A model generated the notes under the pieces. That model was not told the origin of the DNA. It made no database searches and saw only the letters and a list, made by a program, of their open reading frames with translations. DNA of 64,000 bases from Bacteroidales bacterium. Lineage in GTDB: Bacteria; Bacteroidota; Bacteroidia; Bacteroidales; UBA10428. Each line of letters starts with the position of its first letter. Positions within the stretch are counted from its first letter, which is position 1. The position numbers and the translations under genes were made by a program. The DNA lies in contig JAFGSZ010000001.1 in the NCBI GenBank assembly GCA_016934395.1, positions 1-64,000 of the forward strand, written 5' to 3'. Below, piece after piece: positions 57,685-64,000 of the stretch.

Positions 57685-58836
57685 TTAATCCCGCAATCCT
57701 AATTGTCTTGAAATTACCAGGCGTAGAATTTCCGAAGTGCCCTCTCCAATCTGAAGGATACGCTGGTCGCGATAAAATCTTTCAATATCATTATCTTTAA
57801 ATAAGCCGTATGCGCCATGTATCTGCACCGATTCGTCGGCAACTTCTTTTGCCACCTCACTGCAGTAAAGCTTTGCCATGGCAGCTTCGCGACTAAAAGG
57901 TTGTTTATTATCTTTTAACCAGCAAGCTTTATAAAGCATGTTCCGGGCAAGTTCTATTTTTAGATCCATATCTGCAAGCTTAAATGCAATAGACTGAAAT
58001 TTATAAATTGGCCGTCCAAATTGTTCACGTTTTTTAGAATACTTTAGTGCCATTTCAAAGGCGCCCTGAGCAAGCCCCAGCCCCATGGCAGCAATTGACA
58101 ACCTTCCTGAATCGAGGGTTTTTAACATGATATGAGCTCCTTCACCCTGTTCACCTAACATGTTTTCTTTCGGAACTTTACAATTCTTAAAAAACAATTT
58201 TCCGGTATCCGCCGCACGCCACATCATTTTATTTGCAATTTTTTCAGAACTGTAACCTTTTGTATTTCTATCTACAATAATGGCCGAAAGTTCTTTTTTG
58301 CCATCTTTAATGCCAGTAACTGCCTGTATGGTAGCTCCACCGGAAAGTTCAGAAGCCGAATTGGTAATAAATATTTTTGAGCCGTTAATTACCCAGTTAT
58401 CCCCCTCAGGTACTGCATTTGTTTGTGTACCCCTTGCATCAGATCCGGCAGTTTCTTCAGTTAAACCAAAAGCCCAGATTTTATCTCCGGTGCACAGTGA
58501 AGGTAAAAATTTTTTCCGCTGATCGTCCGTTCCAAACTCATAAATAGGTCCGATACCCAATGAATTATGCGATGCTACTGTGGCTGCCTGTGAACCATCT
58601 ACGCGGGCAAGCTCTTCAACGGCAATAATATATGAAAGAGTATCCATGTTTTTTCCACCATACTTTTGTGGAATGGCAATACCAAAAAGTCCCAGCTTTC
58701 CCATTTCCCTTGTCAACTCGGGTGAAAATGTATTCGTTTCATCCAGTAGCTTTGCTACCGGTGTGATTTTCTCTTCTGCAAATCGTCTGACTTTTTGACG
58801 AAACTCTTCGTGTTGTGTTTTGATGTATGGAAACAT
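57685..58836 (-). CDS. Acyl-CoA dehydrogenase of the leucine/mevalonate cluster
   Basis: This 383-residue FAD-dependent acyl-CoA dehydrogenase has the family motifs WAFGLTEETAGSDA, NGSKIFITNS, MMWRAADTGKLFF, KKREQFGRPI and QIHGAYGLFKDN. Context (next to carboxylase and hydratase genes) suggests it acts on isovaleryl-CoA. However, the catalytic Glu is at the C-terminal position (Glu365 in IGEGTSEI), as in short-chain and 2-methylbutyryl enzymes. The helix-G position where isovaleryl-CoA dehydrogenase has its Glu is Gly244 (LDSGRL). The substrate is therefore open. It starts 80 bases after the mccA stop, the widest gap within the cluster. Confidence 0.85.
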   Translation of the reverse strand: MFPYIKTQHEEFRQKVRRFAEEKITPVAKLLDETNTFSPELTREMGKLGLFGIAIPQKYGGKNMDTLSYIIAVEELARVDGSQAATVASHNSLGIGPIYEFGTDDQRKKFLPSLCTGDKIWAFGLTEETAGSDARGTQTNAVPEGDNWVINGSKIFITNSASELSGGATIQAVTGIKDGKKELSAIIVDRNTKGYSSEKIANKMMWRAADTGKLFFKNCKVPKENMLGEQGEGAHIMLKTLDSGRLSIAAMGLGLAQGAFEMALKYSKKREQFGRPIYKFQSIAFKLADMDLKIELARNMLYKACWLKDNKQPFSREAAMAKLYCSEVAKEVADESVQIHGAYGLFKDNDIERFYRDQRILQIGEGTSEILRLVISRQLGLRD

Positions 58837-58916
58837 TATAACAATTTATGGTTTATACTGCAATGAAACAAGATTCTTTTAGTATTGTTTACTTCTGTTA
58901 TTAACAGTTATCAGAA

Positions 58917-60926
58917 TTATTTAAACTCCGCAAGAACCGTATCATTTTTAACAAAATCTCCCTCTTTTACCTTGATATTTTTAATAACTCCGTTAAACAA
59001 TGCACAGATATTATTCTCCATTTTCATGGATTCAATAATAAAAAGAGGATCACCCGCCTTTACAGGGCTGTTTTCCCTGGCAAATAATTTCAACACCTTT
59101 CCCACTAATGGCGATTTTATTACATTATTATCTGAATTTAATACCGTATCTCTATGTTTCAGATAATTTTCATCAGGATCGAGAATGTCATTTCGAATTA
59201 ACAGATGTGTCTGCGAGTTCCCACTTACATAAATCCCATTATTTTCAAATTTTGAGTAAAAAACATTCAAATGTATACCATTGCTCGCGATAGTATAAAA
59301 ATTCTGATTTTCTGATATAACTTTTATTTCATATTCCTTATTGTTGAAAAAAATCAAATACTCCCCGGCGGATGTTGTTTTAAAACGCAAATCATATTCC
59401 TGTTCATCAAACTGAATAGTAAGCTTATTTAACTGTCGCCAATAACCAATAGATGCCCACACCGAATTCACATTTGCGGTTTTCAATTTCATCTGTTCAA
59501 GACTTATTATTGCCGAAGCGGCAATGAAGTGAATATCTGGCGCTGGATTCTGGGCGCTCATTTCAGTCTGGAAATCCCTGTCCCGGTTATCAATATATGT
59601 GGTTGAAATGTTGTTTTTTTTAAATTCCTGACTATTAATTAAATTCTCAAGAAATCCGATATTGTTTTTTATTCCATGAATTATGTATCGGTTAAGATTT
59701 TTTGTAAGCAACTGTATTGCCATTTCACGGTTTTCACCGAAAGCAATAATCTTGCTTATCATCGGGTCATACTGAGAAAAAATTTCACTGCCGGTTTCCA
59801 CACCCGAATCGATCCGGATATTTTTGTCTTCTGGTTCATTATAAAAAAGTATTTTCCCGGGCGACGGGCGAAAATCATTATGCGGATCCTCTGCATACAC
59901 CCTGGCTTCAATGGCACAACCGTTAATTACTATATCCTTCTGAGAAAATGAAAGCGGGTTACCTGCTGCAATTAAAATCTGTTCTTTTACAATATCAATG
60001 CCTGTTATTAATTCCGTAACTGCATGCTCAACCTGAATACGGGTATTCATTTCAAGAAAATAATATTGCCCGCTCTCGTCTAGTAAAAACTCTATGGTTC
60101 CTGCATTGGTATAGGCTGATGATTGTGCAATTTTCACTGCATCGGCGAGAATTTTATCTCTTAACTTTTCATCAAGTGAAGGTGAAGGCGCTTCTTCAAT
60201 TATTTTTTGATACCGTCTCTGTATTGAACATTCCCGGTCGAACAGATGAACTACCTTGCCAAGATTGTCAGCCAGCAGTTGTACTTCTATATGCCTGGGA
60301 TTCTTTATAAACTTTTCAATATAGATTGTGCCGTCGCCAAAATAATTTTGTGCCTGCCGGCTTGTTTCGGTCAAAGATTCGCCTAATTCAGAAATTGAAT
60401 TTATAATTTTCATTCCCTTACCTCCTCCACCTGCAGATGCTTTGACTAAAGCCGGAAAAGAAAATCCGTTTATTTGGGTTTTTATTTTTTCAGGAGTTCC
60501 GGTAATTCGTTTTAATGTTGGAATTCCCAGTTTTTCAACGTAATTTGTTGCTTCTATTTTACTACCCATTAGCCTGATAATATGGCTTTGGGGGCCAATA
60601 AAACGAATGCCTTTATTTTCGCATTGTTCGGCAAAAAGATAATTTTCGGCTAAAAATCCGTAGCCAGGATGAATGGCATCACAGCTCGTGGTTTGTGCCA
60701 GCGTTATTATTTTCCTGATATTTAAATACGTGTCCTTCAAATCGCCATCGCCCAGCGAAACAGCTTCATCTGCATGCCGGACAAATAATGCACTTTTATC
60801 CTGAAGGGCATATATTACTACAGTTTTAATTCCAAGTTTTTTTGCAGAACGTTGAATTCTCAACACTATTTCGCCCCGATTAGCAATTAATATTTTTTTA
60901 ATTCCCAGTCCCATTATTTTTTCCAT
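58917..60926 (-). CDS. Methylcrotonyl-CoA carboxylase biotin-containing subunit
   Basis: This 669-residue subunit carries an N-terminal biotin carboxylase (KILIANRGEIVLRI, ATP-grasp segment KASAGGGGKGM, FLEMNTRIQVEHAVTE). A BT-like middle domain (about 450-590) follows, and a C-terminal biotinyl domain has the acceptor Lys635 in ESMKMEN. The architecture is that of 3-methylcrotonyl-CoA, acyl-CoA or geranyl-CoA carboxylase alpha chains. The neighbouring carboxyltransferase and hydratase favour methylcrotonyl-CoA. Two starts are possible: Met1, or Met5, which forms a TAATG overlap with the hydratase stop. Confidence 0.9.
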   Translation of the reverse strand: MEKIMGLGIKKILIANRGEIVLRIQRSAKKLGIKTVVIYALQDKSALFVRHADEAVSLGDGDLKDTYLNIRKIITLAQTTSCDAIHPGYGFLAENYLFAEQCENKGIRFIGPQSHIIRLMGSKIEATNYVEKLGIPTLKRITGTPEKIKTQINGFSFPALVKASAGGGGKGMKIINSISELGESLTETSRQAQNYFGDGTIYIEKFIKNPRHIEVQLLADNLGKVVHLFDRECSIQRRYQKIIEEAPSPSLDEKLRDKILADAVKIAQSSAYTNAGTIEFLLDESGQYYFLEMNTRIQVEHAVTELITGIDIVKEQILIAAGNPLSFSQKDIVINGCAIEARVYAEDPHNDFRPSPGKILFYNEPEDKNIRIDSGVETGSEIFSQYDPMISKIIAFGENREMAIQLLTKNLNRYIIHGIKNNIGFLENLINSQEFKKNNISTTYIDNRDRDFQTEMSAQNPAPDIHFIAASAIISLEQMKLKTANVNSVWASIGYWRQLNKLTIQFDEQEYDLRFKTTSAGEYLIFFNNKEYEIKVISENQNFYTIASNGIHLNVFYSKFENNGIYVSGNSQTHLLIRNDILDPDENYLKHRDTVLNSDNNVIKSPLVGKVLKLFARENSPVKAGDPLFIIESMKMENNICALFNGVIKNIKVKEGDFVKNDTVLAEFK

Positions 60927-61702
60927 GCCGGATTTCGTTTTTCAAAAAAGGCAGCCATTCCTTCCTGTCCTTCGTCAGAAATTTTTGCTTTTGCAAGATG
61001 TTCGGCTGTAAAGTTTTTTATGGATTCATCAATTTGTAAAGGCGCCAGTTTTTTAATCATATTTTTTATTGTTTTTTGAGCTGCCGGCCCGCCTTCCAAC
61101 AATTTCTCTATAAATTCAGTTAGTTTTTGTTCGCGCTCAGTCTCTGAATACATCTCATTTATCAGGCCATAATTTTTAGCCTCACCAGCAGAAAACTGCC
61201 TTCCCGTTTGCATCAGATACAACGATTTGTTACTTCCCAGTTTATTAATCACATAGGGCATAATGGTGGCCGGGACCAGTCCCAGTTTAACTTCACTGAA
61301 TGAAAATATAGTGTTTGTGTCGGCAAATGCATAATCAGATGCTGCAACAATTCCGTTTGCTCCGCCATAACTTGCTCCCTGAAGCACACAAATGGTGGTT
61401 GATTCACAATTGCAGATTTCCTCATAAAGATCAGCTAATTGAAGGCTGAAGTTAAGGTTGGCGCTAAAATCGAGTTCTACAGATTGTTTTAGTTCCATTA
61501 AATCGGCCCCGGAACAAAAAGATTCTCCTCTACCTCTAATCACAAGGATACGGCTAGGATTTCCATGCTTTAATTCTCTTAAAAAAGATAAAATTTCCCG
61601 GATCATTTCGTTATTTAATGCGTTATGAACCGATGGCCTGCTGAGCCACAAGGTTGAAATCTCATTTTTACCATCTACTGAAATATACTTATAGTCTGAC
61701 AT
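60914..61702 (-). CDS. Enoyl-CoA hydratase family, probable methylglutaconyl-CoA hydratase
   Basis: This 262-residue crotonase-fold protein has the oxyanion-hole segments RGRGESFCSGADLMELKQ and VLQGASYGGANGIVAASD, and an FSFSEVKLGLVPATIMPYV segment with the catalytic acid region. Location between the two methylcrotonyl-CoA carboxylase subunits points to hydration of 3-methylglutaconyl-CoA to HMG-CoA (LiuC/AUH role). Other crotonase activities cannot be excluded by sequence alone. Spacing is 14 bases from the upstream gene and it overlaps the downstream one. Confidence 0.86.
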   Translation of the reverse strand: MSDYKYISVDGKNEISTLWLSRPSVHNALNNEMIREILSFLRELKHGNPSRILVIRGRGESFCSGADLMELKQSVELDFSANLNFSLQLADLYEEICNCESTTICVLQGASYGGANGIVAASDYAFADTNTIFSFSEVKLGLVPATIMPYVINKLGSNKSLYLMQTGRQFSAGEAKNYGLINEMYSETEREQKLTEFIEKLLEGGPAAQKTIKNMIKKLAPLQIDESIKNFTAEHLAKAKISDEGQEGMAAFFEKRNPAWKK

Positions 61703-61716
61703 TCTATTTAAATGTA

Positions 61717-63327
61717 TTACATTCTGTAAACACCGCTCCTGGGTTCAGGAAATTTTTTATTCAGCGATATTGAAATACCCATTGCTATCGTCTTGCGAAA
61801 ATCAGCAGGATCAACAATACCATCATCCCAGAGCCTGGCAGTGCTGTAATATGCTGAACCTTCTTCTTCATATTTTTTCAGTATAGAATCCCTGAGTTGT
61901 ATTTTTTCCTCTTCATTAATTTCTTTTCCGGATTTTTTTAATTGTTCTTCCTTAATGCTTATTAATACATTAGCTGCCTGTTCACCCCCCATCACCGAAA
62001 TTTTTGCCGCAGGCACCATAAACAATAATCGCGGATCGTAAGCCCTGCCAGCCATGGCGTAATTACCTGCTCCATGTGAACCTCCAATAATAAAAGTAAA
62101 AACCGGAACATTTGCTGTGGCTACGGCATGAACCATTTTTGCCCCGTCTTTTGCTATACCGGCATTTTCATAAGTTTTACCAACCATAAAACCTGTAATG
62201 TTCTGTAAAAACAGAATGGGTATTTTTCTAAAATTGCATAATTCAATAAAATGAGTGCCTTTCAGCGCTGATTCAGAAAAAAGAATCCCGTTGTTGGCGA
62301 TTATACCCACCGGATAACCCATAACATGTGCAAATCCTGTGACAAGAGTAGGTGCATAATTAGTTTTAAATTCATGAAATCGGCTGCCATCAACAATTCT
62401 CATAATAATTTCCCGTGGATCGACCTGTTCCCTGGTCGAAACAGGCAAAATTCCATAAAGTTCTTCAGCAGGGTATTCCGGTTCAACATATTCCATCTGC
62501 CTGTCTACATATTGCCTTTCAGTACGAGGCAGCGATTCGAAAATATTCCTGCAAATTTGCAGCGCATGTTCATCCGATTCGGCAATATGGTCAGCCACAC
62601 CTGATTTTTCAGTATGAACTATAGCCCCTCCGAGTTCTTCAGCAGTAACGGTTTCTCCGGTAGCAGCCTTAACCAGTGGAGGCCCTGCAAGAAAAATGGT
62701 TCCCTGGTTTCTCACAATAATGGTTTCATCGCTCATAGCAGGTATATAAGCGCCCCCTGCAGTACACGATCCCATAACTATTGATATTTGAGGAATGCCA
62801 GCTGCAGAAAGTCTGGCCTGGTTGAAAAATATCCGGCCAAAATCGAACTTATCGGGAAAAACTTTTGCCTGATCGGGAAGAAATACACCACCTGAGTCAA
62901 CCATATATACACAGGGTAAATTATTTTGTTTAGCAATCTCCTGGGCCCTCAGGTGCTTTTTTATCGTTTCACTGATGTAGGTACCTCCTTTCACGGTAGC
63001 ATCATTTGCTACGATAATCGTTTCAATTCCATGAATTACGCCTATACCTGTAATAATACCTGCAGAGGGAAAACTGTTATTGTGCATGTTAAAAGCAGCA
63101 AGCGCCGATAGCTCAAGAAAAGGAGTTCCCGGGTCCACGAGCAGATTAATTCTGTCTCGAGCTAATAATTTACCTCTTGATTTGTGTCTTTGAACTGATT
63201 TTTCATCCGAATTGTAACAAACGGAATCAATATTTTTATTATAGGTACCGACAATATCTTTATACCTGATTTTGCGGTCAGTAAACTCCTTCGAACTCGT
63301 ATCTATTTTTGTAACTAATGCGTTCAA
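61717..63327 (-). CDS. Methylcrotonyl-CoA carboxylase carboxyltransferase subunit
   Basis: This 536-residue carboxyltransferase has the MCC-beta length and signatures: an N-terminal RHKSRGKLLARDRINLLVDPG, VNDA-type segment VIVANDATVKGGTY, MGSCTAGGAYIPAMSDE, GPPLVKAATGE, and FLQNITGFMVGKTYENAGIAKDGAKMV. It transfers the carboxyl group from biotin to 3-methylcrotonyl-CoA. It is the first gene of the nine-gene minus-strand cluster. The 248 bases upstream (63328-63574) hold the divergent start region; I did not find a full consensus promoter for this direction. Confidence 0.91.
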   Translation of the reverse strand: MNALVTKIDTSSKEFTDRKIRYKDIVGTYNKNIDSVCYNSDEKSVQRHKSRGKLLARDRINLLVDPGTPFLELSALAAFNMHNNSFPSAGIITGIGVIHGIETIIVANDATVKGGTYISETIKKHLRAQEIAKQNNLPCVYMVDSGGVFLPDQAKVFPDKFDFGRIFFNQARLSAAGIPQISIVMGSCTAGGAYIPAMSDETIIVRNQGTIFLAGPPLVKAATGETVTAEELGGAIVHTEKSGVADHIAESDEHALQICRNIFESLPRTERQYVDRQMEYVEPEYPAEELYGILPVSTREQVDPREIIMRIVDGSRFHEFKTNYAPTLVTGFAHVMGYPVGIIANNGILFSESALKGTHFIELCNFRKIPILFLQNITGFMVGKTYENAGIAKDGAKMVHAVATANVPVFTFIIGGSHGAGNYAMAGRAYDPRLLFMVPAAKISVMGGEQAANVLISIKEEQLKKSGKEINEEEKIQLRDSILKKYEEEGSAYYSTARLWDDGIVDPADFRKTIAMGISISLNKKFPEPRSGVYRM

Positions 63328-63549
63328 CAGCCTAAAATTTAATTCTGGATTAAAAACTTTAGTTTAGCTTATTAACACCCTTTAAAATATTTTGTTTAAC
63401 CTCAGGTGAAAAATAATTAAACAATATGCAATTATTTTGCAATACCAGAGGGAAAAAATTCCACACTAAATACAATAAGTTGAATCATGTACTGTATTAT
63501 AGTTAGTAAATTTTGTCTGGTATTCGAAACTTGAAATATATTAATACGT

Positions 63550-63557
63550 TATATTTG
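63550..63557 (+). promoter_or_regulatory. -7 box upstream of the 90-residue protein gene
   Basis: TATATTTG matches TAnnTTTG, 18 bases before the ATG at 63575, so the 5' leader would be very short. The -33 position is only a partial match (CTTG). Confidence 0.5.
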
Positions 63558-63574
63558 TAAAAAACATTACTACT

Positions 63575-63847
63575 ATGAATAGCAAAGTGGGAAAAAAACG
63601 GTTACAAAAAAAGTATCAATTACCCGTAATTGCCCATTATTCAAACAGGGTCATCCGTTTTAACACCATTCTTGAAGCTGAACGTTATACCGGAATTAAT
63701 TATACCATGATATTTGAAGCATGCATAAAAAAGTTATATAAAGCGGGGAATATTTATTGGGAATTTGAAAATCGTGAAGATTTTACCCGGTATAAGGACT
63801 TTTATAATGATACCAAAGAAACAATTGCCCAAAAGACAAAACATTAA
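63575..63847 (+). CDS. Small basic protein with NUMOD1-like helix-turn-helix
   Basis: This 90-residue protein opens with a very basic stretch (KVGKKRLQKKYQ). It continues with VIRFNTILEAERYTGINYTMIFEACIKK and AGNIYWEFEN, which resembles the NUMOD1/IENR1 DNA-binding repeat found beside HNH and GIY-YIG homing endonucleases. Here no nuclease domain is attached or adjacent. The acidic C-terminus ends REDFTRYKDFYND. It could be a small DNA-binding regulator. The family call is by eye and tentative; it is divergent from the carboxylase cluster. Confidence 0.5.
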   Translation: MNSKVGKKRLQKKYQLPVIAHYSNRVIRFNTILEAERYTGINYTMIFEACIKKLYKAGNIYWEFENREDFTRYKDFYNDTKETIAQKTKH

Positions 63848-63859
63848 AAAAGCGTTTTT

Positions 63860-64000
63860 TTAATTTAATACCACCCTTAAATAGGCTTCGGAAATTTCTT
63901 CAGGCTTTTTTGCTTTCCTTAAAACCTGTTCAAACGATTCTGTATTTTCATGAATTAATGCCAGACCAATATTTAAAAAATAATTCAATTCCCGGGAAGC
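63860..64000 (-). CDS. 3' end of an unidentified gene (cut by the window)
   Basis: On the minus strand a frame is open from the right edge to a TAA at 63860-63862, giving 46 residues (ASRELNYFLNIGLALIHENT, then SFEQVLRKAKKPEEISEAYL). The helical pattern and codon use look coding, but the part seen is too short to assign a family. It converges on the small NUMOD1-like gene with a 12-base gap. Confidence 0.5.
   Translation of the reverse strand, partial: ASRELNYFLNIGLALIHENTESFEQVLRKAKKPEEISEAYLRVVLN

Overview
The window looks like a chromosomal segment of a member of the Bacteroidota. It is AT-rich. Several promoters match the Bacteroidota consensus (TTTG, about 19 bases, then TAnnTTTG). Shine-Dalgarno sequences are weak or absent. 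Family-specific genes also fit: a BtuG-type cobalamin lipoprotein, a DUF4293 protein, a 1106-residue SecA, and a zapB-like/zapA/6S RNA/rny neighbourhood. The complete mevalonate branch at the right end is less typical of Bacteroidales and more common in Flavobacteriia and relatives. I cannot place the organism below phylum. No phage, insertion sequence or CRISPR array was seen.

Layout. 1-3.6 kb: a cobalamin riboswitch drives a BtuB-like TonB receptor and a BtuG-like lipoprotein. 3.7-5.9 kb: envelope proteins of unknown role. 6-9.8 kb: ligA, a conserved small protein, dapA. 10-17.3 kb (minus): secA, ferritin, icd, dnaX. 17.4-18.6 kb: rpsF-rpsR-rplI. 18.6-24 kb: ridA, lptD, then an N-acetylmuramoyl-L-alanine amidase and an MCE-domain lipid-transport protein. 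24.4-29.5 kb: dnaA, a YigZ-family protein, pyrBI, a DUF4293 membrane protein and a prohibitin-family protein. 29.9-33.2 kb: a SirB1-like protein, rny, a probable 6S RNA, zapA and a coiled-coil partner. 33.4-41.6 kb: an M23 peptidase, anmK, a C69 peptidase, rplS and a large AsmA-like protein. 41.9-48.1 kb: a signalling locus made of a PAS-GAF protein, a MASE1/PAS hybrid histidine kinase and a REC-histidine kinase, with no DNA-binding output. 48.2-48.6 kb: tRNA-Arg(ACG) followed by two tandem 147-bp repeats that look like structured RNAs. 48.6-52.4 kb: a GroES-like protein, a glycosyltransferase without a standard start codon, phosphofructokinase and a lysozyme-fold protein.

52.4-63.3 kb (minus) is the most striking region. 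Nine tightly packed genes run from 3-methylcrotonyl-CoA carboxylase beta, through a methylglutaconyl-CoA hydratase candidate, carboxylase alpha and an acyl-CoA dehydrogenase, into type 2 IPP isomerase, HMG-CoA reductase, a phosphomevalonate-kinase candidate, diphosphomevalonate decarboxylase and mevalonate kinase. The leucine-degradation half produces HMG-CoA and the mevalonate half consumes it. Neither HMG-CoA synthase nor HMG-CoA lyase is in the window. The cluster therefore reads as a leucine-to-isoprenoid route, although the acyl-CoA dehydrogenase lacks the catalytic-residue arrangement of classical isovaleryl-CoA dehydrogenase.

Other notable signals are an A10 slippery run in dnaX with stop codons close behind in both alternative frames, a palindrome lying inside the promoter spacer of the prohibitin-family gene, and base-pair covariation between the two tandem repeats behind the tRNA.
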